A stretch of 64,000 bases of DNA. It comes from Vandiemenella viatica. Its lineage: Eukaryota; Arthropoda; Insecta; Orthoptera; Morabidae. Shown one piece after another: positions 1 through 11,470 of the stretch. Position numbers and translations under genes: made by a program. Positions within the stretch are counted from its first letter, which is position 1. The number at the start of each line of letters is the position of its first letter. The notes beneath the pieces were generated by a model. That model did not search any database, had not been told where the DNA came from, and saw nothing but the letters and a program-made list of their open reading frames with translations. The DNA is taken from the NCBI GenBank assembly GCA_031002005.1, contig CM061920.1:111838095-111902094 (forward strand), read 5' to 3'.

Positions 1-904
1 ACGTCATTGAACTGGCAAGTGCTTGGCTCAGTCAGCTCCCCTGCATGATGGTAGACTGGGAGGATTGAGTAAAATCTCTGTGCGGCATTGAATTCGTCCT
101 CATTCTAGCTTTCAGCTGTCTCATTCTCTGAAGCTCTACAGATATTATGTAGATTAGCAGATTAATGGAAGAAGACTATCACCAGGTTGTGTTGTGCTGA
201 TGTATGTTGTTTTTGGTCCTGTCATATTTTACTCATTTGTCATGCTCGATTATTGATTACCCTTCACTGAATCCCCCTTCCACTGAGTACAAGTTGAGAC
301 AGCTCCAGTGCACCTACTAACTGTGTAATGTATCGTTGTCAATAACTTATCATATAAACATGTGGAGATAGTTATCCATGCCAAGTCGAGTAGATAAACT
401 TACGTTACAAACGATATATACGGCATTAAAGATTCCTGCCAATTGTTCATATCTGGACCAAACGGAAGTACAAGGTTCGATTCTTGACTACCAGCTGCTT
501 TAATAACCGCCGCTCTGATGACCACATCATCGTAGTAACAAGCCGGAATAATAGTAATCAGTTATCTTTAACTACTTTGATATCAGGTCTGTCCAGGCAA
601 CTAATAAATAAAAAACGTCAGAAAAAAGACTTTGTGGTTTTTTCGTACATATTCACCAAGTGTTTGCGTGGCTTTTTCAGTGCAGAAAAATTATTAGATT
701 CATTCAACTCATAGATGTGTTGTGGACTTACTCCTAATTCTTCATGGGAAGAATTCTGGAGGCGGTAAATCCACAATAAAACAATGAAACAGGAAAATTG
801 CTTTTATAGCTTTTTCCTTTCACAACCATAATTAAGAAGCTTTTACATAAGCATATATTATTTTTTTGTATATCAAGACTATACGGCTTGCTGACGTTCA
901 CATT
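1..904. other. No recognisable feature
   Basis: AT-rich sequence with only short chance reading frames. I see no family motif, tRNA-like box, terminal repeat or tandem repeat here. Confidence 0.5.
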
Positions 905-909
905 ATTAC

Positions 910-1032
910 AGCTGAGAGAGGATTGTGGGAAAGAAGCGGGAAGAAAATTGGCCATGGCATTTTGAAGCATTTATCCCTGCAATTATCTATTGCGATTTCG
1001 GATAGCTGACATCTGGATGGCCACAACCGAGA
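910..1032 (-). repeat. SINE family A, diverged fragment
   Basis: This is a degraded copy of the tRNA-derived SINE that recurs through the window. It keeps the body phrase around GGCCATGGCATTTTGAAG, the 'ATCCCTGCA' segment and the 'CATCTGGATGG' segment in the family order. The box B region is lost. Orientation is inferred from better copies, where the tRNA-like head lies on the minus strand. Confidence 0.55.
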
Positions 1033-1045
1033 TCTTAGCTCACCA

Positions 1046-2234
1046 ACCAAGAGAATAAATCGTGAACTTTTAAAACTGACTGCAGAATTTAGCTATGGCC
1101 TACAAAAAACTTAATTCAGCATATTATGTTATGTGCTCTGCGATGCTGATTACGAAGAAAGTGTTCTTACTTAACTTCTGAATAAACCTTATTTAGTAAT
1201 TAAAGTATTGACGCCCAGTTCTGAAATCAGCAAAAGGCAGTTGTCTTTTTCAGTAACCATATGAAGAAAGAACGCACAATCGTTGGTCAGCCTGCACGTT
1301 GTCTTTCTCGACTTTTCGGTGACGAGTAATCACCAGCTACCACAACTTCAGGCAGAATTCAGTTCGTTTCAGCCTATTTCATTTGTTTTTCTTGCGTATC
1401 ACTAATCTTCCGGTAATTTAAGTTGTTTACTAATGAAATAGTAATTATCACAAAAATTATTTAAAGGAACTAAATAAACTAATAGAATATCGATTACCCG
1501 ACGTAGAAACGATTGCTATCACTACTTTCTTAGTTTTCAGAAACTTTGAGGTTAAAAGGTGGACTTAACACCTCTACACTACTGCCTGTAAGTGTCTTGG
1601 TAAGGTTCTGCTGAGGCTTGTCGTGACTGTGAACTGTGCTCGTCGGAACGAATGTTCTGTGACGTAACGGCTGACATTAGCCACGCACGACGGCGCAGCC
1701 CGGAAGTGCTTCCGCTGAAATGCTACGCACATGTCACATCCTCTCTCCGTGCCGTGACCGTACTATACCTATTATAGCTGTGTATTTCATACTAATGAAT
1801 TTTACCCATTTCTCCAATCTATTAGAAACACAGAACGTTAGTATGTTAATCTTTCAAATTTCGATTTTTAATTGACAAAGGAGTTTAAGGGTTAAGAGGC
1901 CGAGGTAATCTTGTAGGTCGTGTAGGGGGGTCAGGTCCCTACATATCTTTTGAAGACCTCGGAGCTTAGAAGTCTGGTGACATGCTCCATTACCTCCCGG
2001 GGAGCGACTGTCTCCGGTACACTTCCAAAGCAAGCTGAGGGAGCTTAGTGGAGTTGTTACGGATATTCAACTTTACGGAAATGATGTTTTTCTTAAATTA
2101 ATGGACAGTGTCGCGGACACTCAGGGCAATATATTCCGAGTGACAGACCTTCTCGCTGGGAAGGCTTCCTGTGCAGCACAATATATCCTTGTTACCGTTA
2201 TCTTCATTGGGCACAGAATATACATTAATTGGTT
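1046..2234. other. No recognisable gene
   Basis: No open frame with family resemblance. A moderately GC-rich patch lies at about 1620-1760, with no motif I recognise. Confidence 0.5.
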
Positions 2235-2235
2235 G

Positions 2236-2338
2236 AGTGATTGGGCGAAACGATGGAAAACCCAAATCTGGATGCCCGGAAGGGGATTCGAATCGGCATC
2301 CAGAATACCAGACTAGAGCGACACCCACTACGCTTGGT
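2236..2338 (-). repeat. SINE family A, head fragment
   Basis: This copy carries the 'AAACCCAAATCTGGATGCC' body segment and the box-B region (plus strand GGGATTCGAATCGG), then the tRNA-like head ending near CTACGCTTGGT. The internal Pol III box B reads on the minus strand. The 3' part and A-tail are missing. Confidence 0.75.
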
Positions 2339-2371
2339 ATTTAGCTGCTATTCTGCTTCTTCATTATCGTT

Positions 2372-3201
2372 GGTGACCATCTCCAGTTTCCCGGGTGTGG
2401 TTTACGAACCTTAGTTGTTGTAGTCAATCGTTTTCCACAGTCTCCTATCCAGAAAAGTTTCTCCGTCCGTGATATATTCTCAGTTCCAGCCTCTTCTCTC
2501 TAAGTTCTCCTTCAGTTCATCTGTCTATCTTGTTCTTGGCCTTCCCACTAGTCTTTTGCCCACTATCCTTTTTTCCAAATAAGTTTTTGGTAGTATTGTA
2601 CTAGTCATTCTCTTGACATGCCCAAACCACTTAAGTGTTGATGACCTAAGTCTTTCTTCCATGGATTCCTTTAGCTCTAGGTTTGATCTAATCTCATCAT
2701 TCTTTATGTGGTCTAGTTTTCTGGAGGGCCGTTCTAAGAAACTTCATTACACATGCTTGGATCCCTTGATGTTAGTGTGCATGTTTCCATAGCATATGTG
2801 AGAATAGGAATCAGATATGAATTGCACAAGACAATTTTTGTTCTTCTGGGAACCTTCATGTCCTATAGTAAGCCCCACACGGTACTGTAGAAGTTGGCTC
2901 CTTTGGTTACTCTATTCATTATTTCTAACTCAGTTCTACCGTTGCTAGCAATTATTCTCCCCAGGTAGCTGAATTGGTCAATAACTTCAACTTGGTGGTC
3001 TTGGAATATTATATAGTATAACAGTCTGTATTATTTCGGATTATTTTTAGTGCTACGGTTTATTTTTTAGATTCAATTTCATTCCACATTCTTCAAACTT
3101 ATTATTCCACATTTTAAATTTGTTTTGCATTCCTTCTTCAGTTTCATCCCATACTGCAACATCATCCGCAAACACCAATGTCTGTAGATCTCTATTGATT
3201 G
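2372..3201 (-). pseudogene. Non-LTR retrotransposon ORF2, RT to C-terminus, broken
   Basis: Read on the minus strand, several frames together give the end of a non-LTR reverse transcriptase. The catalytic box is present as LVFADDVAVWDE (FADD codons at about 3161-3172). It is followed by a palm/thumb segment with 'FSYLGRIIASNG' at about 2990-2955. The C-terminus has 'LKWFGHVKRM' and 'GKRLVGRPRTR', typical of the tail of LINE ORF2 proteins. Frame changes and internal stops (for example within GRPRTR-stop-TDELKENLERRGW) show it is dead. The endonuclease and the N-terminal RT are absent, as expected of 5' truncation. The clade is not certain; the GRPR-type tail occurs in several insect LINE groups. 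Confidence 0.75.
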
Positions 3202-3202
3202 A

Positions 3203-3300
3203 TCTCTTCAGTTCTTAGAAATCTCATTTCACTCGCTTGATTCTTACTGATATCCCGCTTCTTCACTCCCCAGGTTTCTGCGACATAAGTGAGAATAAGG
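3203..3300 (-). pseudogene. Second LINE ORF2 fragment (AETW segment)
   Basis: On the minus strand this short piece encodes LTYVAETWGVKKRDISKNQ followed by 'ASEMRFLRT'. It matches the 'YGAETW...AAEMKFLR' segment that lies downstream of the FADD box in many LINE ORF2 proteins. Here it sits upstream of the FADD box of the adjacent fragment. It is therefore from a separate copy or from a rearranged one. Confidence 0.6.
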
Positions 3301-3473
3301 ACATAGTATGCGCGTTAAATGTTATAATAGTTCCCTTTTTCACAGATTGATTTTATGTCAACAAGAGACTGAAGCTGAAAACAGAAATATACTAAAAGGA
3401 ATATTAAACAAAGAAGAGAACGACCGGACGGAGACACAAATGTTATGTTTATAGCCATTTAAAACACGCAGCG

Positions 3474-3680
3474 TGGCTGCGCTCGTTAAGGCGCCAACAC
3501 ACTAGATCGGGAGGTACAACGGCACCAGGTTCGAGTCCTGCCCCGTCCTGAGTGCGCGAACATCAAGGCAAATGCCGGACGGTCCACAATCAATAAATAC
3601 ACTAACCACACACAGAACATAGTCACACGTTTCTCAGACAGATGGCAGCACATCTGCTTCTTCTTAAGTTCTAGCATCAG
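3474..3680 (+). repeat. tRNA-derived SINE (family C)
   Basis: The head resembles a tRNA, with a box-A-like TGGCTGCGCTCGTTAAGG and a good box B, GGTTCGAGTCC, about 50 bases later. The body runs through a 'GGCAGCACATCTGCTTCTTC' segment. It is unlike SINE families A and B in this window. A true tRNA gene is unlikely because the acceptor arms do not pair. Confidence 0.6.
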
Positions 3681-3689
3681 GTATTCCTA

Positions 3690-4605
3690 CTTTATTTATT
3701 TATTTATTTCTCGTGTCCAGGACATAACAAGTTGAAAAAACAAATAACATTAATTAATTAATATTAAACTATAAACACAATTAAATAGAATGTGACCAGA
3801 ATTCCACAATCTTGATGGCCTTCTCGTTTGCCCTGTAAAGGTCGTCGATATTGCAGGTTTCAGGGAGATTCCTGCATATCAGAAGATGTTGTGGGTTCTG
3901 AAGCTCACCACATTCACATAGATCGTTGTCATTAGTATACCGCCATTTTTTAATATTATATTTACATCGGGACACTTCAGTTCTTAATCTGTTTAGAGCC
4001 TTCCATATAGCATATGGCTGATTACATCCCGCAGCCGGTGCCTCTTTGATGTTCCTCCACTGTTCTTCAGGCAACGAATTTCGCCATAGTTCTAGACGGC
4101 GTGCTCCAGTAGAAGATGTTATGGCTGTAGTTGATTGTACGAAGCTCTTCCTTGACTTCAGCCTTGTGGGTTGAGGTTCGTGTCCAAACAAAGGGTGTCT
4201 GTGGTCTGTTTTTGTTTCCTCTTCTCCCTCTCTGTAGCTGTTTCCCTACGAATGTCAGGTGGTGCTATACCCATGATTTGGTATATTTTACTAATAGGAG
4301 TTGGTTTTAGGCAACCTGTTACAATGCGACCAGTATCATTCAATGCTATATCAACCTGCTTAGCATATGCAGAGTTTTGCCAAACTGGTGCTGAGTATTC
4401 TGTTGCAGAGAAACTAAGTGCCAGGGCAGATGTACGAAGCACATTTGTATGTGCTCCCAAGGAGGTACTTGTAAGTTTCCGTATGATGTTGTTCCGGGCA
4501 GATACTTTAAGTTTCTTACTGATAAATATGCTTTCAAAACAACGACAAGCCTCTGACCCGCAAAAGTAGAGAAAGTCCGTAAAAGATTATTAACACGTTT
4601 AGGTG
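3690..4605 (-). mobile_element. Non-LTR retrotransposon 3' fragment with ATTT-type tail
   Basis: This is the 3' end of a LINE on the minus strand. ORF2-derived sequence runs from about 4605 down to a stop at 3781. A short AT-rich 3' UTR and a (AAAT)n tail follow (plus strand ATTT repeats at 3690-3712). The element is strongly 5'-truncated. I could not identify a target duplication. Confidence 0.7.
3781..4605 (-). pseudogene. LINE ORF2 C-terminal region, frameshifted
   Basis: Two overlapping minus-strand frames (4460-4158, then 4191-3781) together encode the post-RT region of a non-LTR polymerase. The first frame has SAPVWQNSAYAKQVDIALND, then 'RIVTGCLKPTPISKIY' and 'GIAPPDIRRE', a segment often seen in jockey-like insect elements. 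The second frame ends with a cysteine cluster, LCECGELQNPQHLLICRNLP, then a short tail and stop. The change of frame falls near 4160-4190. Traces of coding sequence continue upstream to about 4605. No RT catalytic box survives. It is a dead fragment of unknown exact clade, probably jockey superfamily. Confidence 0.75.
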
Positions 4606-5944
4606 ATTTAATGTTATTACCTCATACCGCAAATGGGACCGCGTTTTAGATCGTTCGATGTAAACGCCTGCTGTCCGTAGTTTATTCTCCTTTTGTATTC
4701 TGTTGGCTATTACTCACTATCGACCACAGGCATTATTAACCCCCAGAAGTGTAACTACCAGAAAATCAACTGGCAGCTGTGTTTTAATTAAACATTTCAA
4801 ACAGTTTAAAAGAATGCTTTGAAAAAATCTCTTATTTGCTTCTTGCAGTTACGCCAGATATGTAAGTTTTCTGGTTGGTCGATTACCGGTGTGTTCCGGT
4901 ATTTACAAAACTGCCATTAAACTTGAAGTTCGTCCGAGAAAATGTCCTGCGTAGCGGACTGCGCTGAACCGCCAACAATCTTTTCGTGGATTTGCTTTTG
5001 TTTTTCAACATGGTGCCCTGAAGGAAAGTGGATTTTACGACTGATACACGAGACAGCTTTTTCAATATCCGGCTGCTGATATAAACCAGAATTCGCACAC
5101 AAAAGATGTCAGGAAAAACGATCGCTGAAGTTGAATTCTGTACATCATTACGACGAACCCAATAAAATGGCGCAAAATAAAATTTAATTCAAAGTAGAAA
5201 CAAATGCATCAGTCTCAGTGGGTTGTCTGCAAATACAAAGGAAAATATTTTACATAAATATTAAAGTAGGGCAAAACAAGAAAGCGTGCCCTTATTTTTC
5301 CTTGTATAGAGTTGGTCGTCTAATAGAAGATAGTAAGACAATCGCCAAATTTGTCTAACTATTTTTTTTAAAAAAAAAAAAAAAAAACTTCGGCTCAATC
5401 CGGCATTCAACGTAGTGTGCTAGTATTGCTTTTACATTTTCGACACTTTAAACTGCAGAGCAAATTGTTAGAGCAAATGAAATCAGAGCGCAATACTTGA
5501 GATGTTCTACTATATTCTTGTGAGACAAAAACACTTAAAGCCTTCAGCTTTCTGATGAAACTTCGTGACATAATTTTTTGGATAGATATTTTCGGTTCGA
5601 CCATTTGTAATTGATTTTCCAAATGAAAAATAATTCTGGGTGGGCCACGTTACCATTGCAGTCATAAACAATTTAACGGAGCTGTGTAAATGTTTGCTAT
5701 CATAATTTTCAGACGTGGACATCAAACTTGGAGCATTCGACACCTAGACATCCAGGCTGATAAGTTCACCTTCATTATACTAAAAGCAGAACAACATTTC
5801 TAGGAAACTCTTTAATTTTAATTAAATCTTTGTGACATCTTATGTACACATAGCGAGCACATTACTTTTTCCAAATAATATAATTGGCTCCTCACTGGGT
5901 ACGAGATAATTGTATCTTAATTTGCAATTAATAATATGAAAATA
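4606..5944. other. No recognisable gene
   Basis: Unassigned sequence with a short T-run/A-run at about 5364-5387. Small overlapping frames on the minus strand around 4883-5102 and 5407-5743 show no family motif. Confidence 0.5.
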
Positions 5945-7068
5945 AGAAGAGATTTTATTTTTTTTATTAATTTTTTTTATTTAGCACACATTTTTACAGC
6001 CTAGTATCTAGAAACTAAAATAGGCCTTAATTTAACACAACAGTTTACAGTTGATATTTCAACAGATAATTTCACAATGAATAATTTCAATTTTTGTTAT
6101 GTATGGCTTTGGCAATATCTGTACAGTCTTTTCTTGTTGGCACGATACATACGATTGTTCCGCTGTTAACATATATTATAACTTTCTAAACTTGCTGCAT
6201 TTTGTCATAATTGATTTATTATAGTGTTCTAGTTTTGTATGGTGTCTGCAGTTTCCTGTCCACTTATGGTTAGAATTTTTAATATTTCACTTTGTCACTT
6301 CGTACGTCTACCACTACTACTATTACTAAACTATTACTACTATCTACTACTCTACCATCTAAGAAAGCATTGTCCAGCATTGGTATCGGTGCGGTAATCC
6401 GAATTCCAAATCTCCCGGAATAGCGCACGTTCTCAGTCTCTCTGGCAGCCAAAGTGACCGAGAAGGCCGCTCATCGGGAGACTGGCCATCTCCAACACTG
6501 GTTGTGAGAACTAATTTTCAATGATATATATGTAATTGCAGAAGTAAGGAGTCTTAATATCCGGCTAGTAGGTTGTTCGTTTCACAGGTGAACTAGATTA
6601 GTTTAACATCTACTGCCGGTATTTGTTATTTTCAATATTTGAACAAATTCCTATTTTAAGGATTATTGGCTACATAATTTACAACTTTTACTCTTAACTA
6701 ACTATTAACATTTTTACATATTTTAAGAGATAACAATGTTTTACTTCAGAAGCGGCTCGAGACTGCAACTATTATCTATTATTTGTGTTATTGCAATTTC
6801 AGACCACATTTTATGCATCGGACTATAGTTCATGTGAGCACTAGTAAAGAACTTATACATACACTATATACTTTTATACGTGTTGCTTCAGCAAGTTCTT
6901 GTTTGTAGGTAGAATCTCCAGTGGTGTTGCTGCGAAACGGTCCATTTAAAGTCTTTAATATGGTTTAAGCACTCCTCTCCGCAGACCAGCTGGTTGCGTT
7001 TTCAGCACGATATATGATTCGCTGATTGAGTGCTTAGACACGCATTCGCTTGTGGCAGCTCTCGGGTG
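5945..7068 (-). other. Possible 3' UTR of the R1-like LINE
   Basis: This AT-rich sequence lies directly downstream (minus strand) of the LINE ORF2 stop at 7069. A T-rich stretch at about 5952-5990 could be the reverse complement of the element's A-rich tail. A long non-coding 3' UTR would fit R1-type LINEs, but no target duplication was found. The link is inference from position only. Confidence 0.3.
6307..6352. repeat. (TAC)n-like microsatellite
   Basis: Imperfect tandem array of TAC/TACTAC units with short interruptions. Confidence 0.7.
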
Positions 7069-8439
7069 TTACTCTGTGACGTCATAGTCGGCTTGACTTG
7101 GCCTTCCTCTTGCTGTCGCTAAACTTTGCATGAATCTCTCCTTTTGCAGTTTGGATATATTTTGCGTCACTTCGTCTAGTTTGCGCCAAAGTTGCTCATT
7201 TTTTAGTATGTCTTCCGTTTTCATGTTTCTTAGTTCATGAAATCCTTCGTTTCTGGCTTCTGCCATTTGTGTGCAATCCCAGACGATGTGTTCGGGTGTA
7301 CCCTCTTCCCCGCACTCACACAAGCTTGTGTCTTTTAGTCCTCTTTTATGTAGTAGGCTGGGATATGGCCCGTGTCCAGTGATGTAATGAACAAGTCCGG
7401 TTGACGGATCTAGGTGACGAAGGTTTAATCTCTCTTGAATTGTTGGCCAAATATTGTAGGTTCTCCTGCCAGTCGTACTACGCGACCACTGTTGTTGCCA
7501 TTCTTCCATCAAGACTGTTTTTATCTCCCGTGCTTCTGTAACCGGTCTTCCTAAAATTTGTTCTACTTTTTCGGCGTCACCGGTTCGTAGCCAATAGTGT
7601 GCCCCTCTCTTTCTAACTTCTAGGTCAAGTGGCCAAACGCCCAACGCAACCAGCAGAGAGTCGGTCGCTGTTGTGCTATATGCACCACTTAATCTTATCA
7701 GTATGCTTCTTTGTACGCTTCTTAGTGCCTGGCGAGGTTTAACTTGTCGTAACTTATGCGCCCAACTGCTAGCAGCATATCCCACAATCGAGGATAATAT
7801 ACTGTCGTGATACCTCCTTATTATGGACGTTGGAAGATGAAATCTTCTTTGCCCAATACTGATCAGTTTGTTCATCACTATTTTGGCACGACTGCACACC
7901 TCCGTTATATGGTCAGTAAAATTTAGTCGCTCGTCTAGCGTGACTCCCAGGTATTTACAAGTTCTAACTCTTTTTATGGAGACGTCGTTAACTTTTATTA
8001 TTGGATTTCGCTTGGGGCGGCCACTGAGAACCATGAATTGAGTCTTGTGTGGTGCAAGGGTTAATTTCACTTTGGAGCACCAGTTTTGTAAATGTCTTAA
8101 TGCCATTCTGCTTCTAGTCTCTACTTCGTCCCTTGTTCCGCCTTGTATCAGCAGTAGAAGGTCATCCGCGAAGGCAACAAGCCCCAGGAGTCCTTCTTGC
8201 CCAATCATGCTTTCTATGGCCATTTCGAATGTTACGTCCCAGAACACTGGTCCACACACTCTTCTTCCTGGGTAAGGAGGAGTGGTAACAGTTTGTGTGA
8301 TTGTATCCTTCAGTCTGGTTTTTATTTTTGCGTATTCTTCGATCTGAACTGCAGTGTCTTTCGCTATGTGTTTCGTCTCTACGTATTCTTCAGTCTGAAC
8401 TGTAGCATCTACTTCTAAAGTTTGCCGCTCGTTCTGCAT
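7069..8439 (-). pseudogene. R1-clade-like LINE ORF2 with large N-terminal deletion
   Basis: This uninterrupted 456-residue frame is the C-terminal part of a non-LTR reverse transcriptase. Residues 61-68 (VCGPVFWD) match the 'PQGSVLGPLLWN' region. The catalytic box FADD is at 90-93, and 'CKYLGVTLD' is at 161-169. A long C-terminal domain holds a Cys-Cys-His-Cys cluster (C374, C376, H384, C389), as in the R1 group. The apurinic endonuclease and the first half of the RT are missing, so it cannot be active. Residues 1-60 are not RT; they contain a repeated 'VQ(T/I)EEY' unit and run straight into the RT at a probable deletion joint. The intact frame suggests a fairly young copy. It lies just downstream of ORF1 of the same element. 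The clade call rests on the C-terminal cluster and overall pattern. Confidence 0.85.
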
Positions 8440-8602
8440 CCCTGCGCTTCCGTGACGGATTTTTATTTTTTCTCTTGTTTGTTATTACTATCCCATGTTT
8501 ATCATACATAAGGGTTTTTTCAATCCCTTTGCTGTTTTAACTGGCTTATCCATAATCTATTCGGCTGATCATACGCTGAAGGAGCATCTGATAGGTTAGA
8601 CA

Positions 8603-10055
8603 TAGTGTTGCAAACTGAAAAAAAACAAAATGTTTTTTTTCAGCTTTGTGAAAAAAAACATGAAAAAAAACCTAGCACCCGTGTTTTTTTTCTAAATTTT
8701 GTTTTTTTTTTCAGAAAACAATATATTTGATAAATTATAGTTTTACTTAAGGAACTTCCATTTTCAAGTGTGTTTTAAGTCTTACTGAATCATATAATGT
8801 CTCACATAATGATTCATAAGTGTATCTATATAGGTAACATAATTTTATTCATCCTCTATGTCAGTACCACATTCACTAGTATCAGCACTACCAACACTAG
8901 TTCGGTTGGTGTCGGAATTTTCTGTCTCTTCTTCTGTCTCCTCTAACTTCAGAAATAGTTAAATTTTCTTTTTTACTGGTTGTTCTTGTATTGTAAGCAA
9001 AAGATTTTGAGATTGCAATTTTAAATTGTAAGCAAAGTACACACTGTGCATAAAGACTGCGCCGATAGTTCTGTATTACGGTCTTTTAAGTTTGAATTAA
9101 AATCTATTATCATACAAAATAGGAGCTTTATTTCTTTTCAATAGTTTGTTTACACCAACGGTTTCAAGGAAAAGATTCATAATTAGGGACCGTGCACAAA
9201 CTACGTGGTTCGGTCCAGAGGGAGGAGGGGTTAGCTGGAAGCCTACGCTGGGCTACGTGGGGAGAGGGGGGGGGGGTTCCGAGCCAGGCCATGTAACTTT
9301 CCTTTCGTAACATTTTTCACAGTTAAAATGAGGAACTGAACTCACAACAGCATGTGAGTATTTATTTCCCTCAGTTAATTATATCCGTATGTAATTTACA
9401 ATAGTCTGACAAGAGAAAACAGTACAAAATGTCTTCTGGAATCGAAACGGAAGAAAGCTACGTGCTTCGTGAGCGGATGGGGGGGGGAGGCAAAAGCCAC
9501 GTGGGGGTTCACAGGAGGCCAAAATGGAGCTACGTGGTTTATGCACGCTCCCTTACTGACAATTTAATGAGTCAGTACCACTATAGTCTGAGAGTTAACA
9601 AGTATACGAATATAAGGAAAGCCCAATAAGGCAAAAAACCGTGGATAAATTTTAAATTCCTAATTTTTTTAAAAGATCTGTAGGTAATTTTGTAGGGCTG
9701 GCAGCACTATTTCAAATAGCAAGTATCATTCCAAACAATGGGGAATGGGGATTCCTTCTCGCGTAACTTAGTCTCTTCGGGAAATCCCCGTTCATAAAGA
9801 AAATTTCAGTCAATTTTGCCAATATTTTCGTAATTTTTTTTTCCTACTGAACCAGAAAAATATAGTAGATTTTAAACTAAGATAAGTACTTAGAATAAAC
9901 TCTAAAACAGTCATTAACGATAACTGCCTTACAAATTTGAGATTTAGTAGTTGTGAAAAAAAACGTGTTCCAGAAAAAAAACATGTTTTTTTTTTCAAAG
10001 TTTTTTTTCATGTTTTTTTTCAAGCCAGAAAAAAAACCGTTTTTTTACAACACTA
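8603..10055. mobile_element. Non-autonomous hAT element, 1,453 bp, in a LINE
   Basis: The ends are imperfect inverted repeats. The left starts TAGTGTTGCAAA and the right ends TTTACAACACTA. It is flanked by a perfect 8-bp duplication, GTTAGACA, at 8595-8602 and 10056-10063. An 8-bp duplication and TAGTGTTG-type ends are hallmarks of hAT transposons. Both sub-terminal regions are packed with A8 and T8 runs. No transposase frame is visible. A second element lies inside at 9186-9552. Removing the insert rejoins the LINE ORF1 reading frame. Confidence 0.9.
9186..9552. mobile_element. PIF/Harbinger-like MITE inside the hAT
   Basis: The ends are inverted repeats of about 25 bp. The left is GGGACCGTGCACAAACTACG and the right reverse-complements to GGGAGCGTGCATAAACCACG. 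They are flanked by TTA on both sides (9183-9185 and 9553-9555). A 3-bp TWA duplication and GGG-starting ends fit PIF/Harbinger. The interior has G-runs near both ends and no coding sequence. It must be younger than the hAT element that contains it. Confidence 0.7.
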
Positions 10056-11009
10056 GTTAGACACTCCTTCCCTTTCTTTTTGCACGTTTTACCTCTCTTC
10101 GCACATGGGATGCATACAGGAGCAATGTTTTTCTTTTCGCATTGGTCTTTCTTGTGTCCAGTCGCACCGCAGTGGCCGCATGTTGAGTCAGCTTGCTGAC
10201 ATGACCCCAATCACAGCACCTTACACAGTTCGGTACTGTAATGTAATCCTTAGCCGTCACAGCTGAAAATTCAATGAATATTTTTTTCTGTTCCAACAAC
10301 ATATTTCTAACTTTTCCACTAACTTCCACTACATGATGGACGGTAGCCTTATTTCTCGGACCTGTTTTAAATCTTGGTTTGAAACCTTCTACTAAATCAG
10401 TTCTGGCTGCTTTGTCTTCAAAATTTTGCTCATAAACAATATCTCTCAATTTCTCTGTATCGATGGAGACTGGTATATCATATAGAATGACTAACGGCTT
10501 CCGCTTCCTGGGTAATTCGCATCTCATGTCAGTATTAAGTGTCTGGTTGTCTAGAATTTTCTTTGCATCCTGCGTGGTATTTGTCTCAACAATTACAGCT
10601 TGCTTTGTTGTGCTGACTCTGTTTATTTTTATTTTATCTTTCTGCGGCCTTAGTATCGTAGTGACCTTCTCCGCCACTTGTTTAGGCGTCTCCCCTTTTT
10701 TAGAAGAAATTAACACTGCACAAGTCGCTGTTGGGGTTATCATACTTTTTGGTGTGTGCCTTCCACCAGTAGCTGCGACAATAGCATAGCTATATGTGGG
10801 TTGCACACCCCCGCTTTCCTTAATTTCTTGTCTTAGTCTATTATTTTCGTTGATTAACTCCTTCAGTCTTCCCTCCATATGAGATACAGCGACTGCCCAG
10901 GACGCAAACTTATCCTTTAGCTCTCTTAGTTTTTGCTCTGATAATTTTTGGCCATGGATCTCATTTAGGTATTTAACTAGCTCCTCGTAATTTAGCCAGG
11001 CGTGAAGTT
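10056..11009 (-). pseudogene. LINE ORF1 (gag-like), frameshifted and hAT-split
   Basis: The minus strand encodes an ORF1 nucleic-acid-binding protein. Its first ATG is at 10878, and the frame is open upstream to a stop at about 11009. The N-terminus is coiled-coil-like (leucine-rich 'RLKELINENNRLRQE'). A central domain is followed by CCHC knuckles. One is seen as CVRCCDWGH, then after a frameshift near 10200 comes a complete C-X2-C-X4-H-X4-C knuckle (CGHCGATGHKKDQC). A third Cys-rich segment follows (CIPCAKRGKTC). The hAT insertion cuts the frame at 10063. The last codons resume at 8602 and reach a stop at 8546-8548, so the hAT landed about 19 codons before the end. Order and strand place it with the ORF2 at 7069-8439. 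Confidence 0.85.
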
Positions 11010-11360
11010 AATATTCATTTTAGTTTAGTCCAGAACATTATACATTCCGTTTACTTATCAAATGGAGGAACGCAGACTAATCCTTAATCTGATATGATGA
11101 TTTGAAATTAAAAAGTGGATTGTTTTTCACATATTCGACAAGCAGAGGCCGTTAAATAAGATTATGCAGATAACATCTTTTAATAGTTTTGTATTCAGAA
11201 ATGTACAAAACACACATTTCACCCCCGGAGTTGTTTGTAAACTAAGCAGGGTCGGCTTAAGGAATTTTGGGGCCCCCTGCGATGCTTGATTTTGGGACTC
11301 CTTACTTCTTTTCTAGATGTACTTTTGCCTACACTTTGGACAATTTTTATGACTTTATAT

Positions 11361-11470
11361 ACACATACGCACAAACATACACACATACACAAACACGCAC
11401 ACACATACACACACACACACACACATACACACACATACACACACATACACACGCATACATATATATATAT
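11361..11470. repeat. (AC)n microsatellite
   Basis: Long AC-rich array with ACAT and ACGC interruptions, ending in (TA)n at about 11460-11471. Frames seen through it are artefacts of the repeat. Confidence 0.95.
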
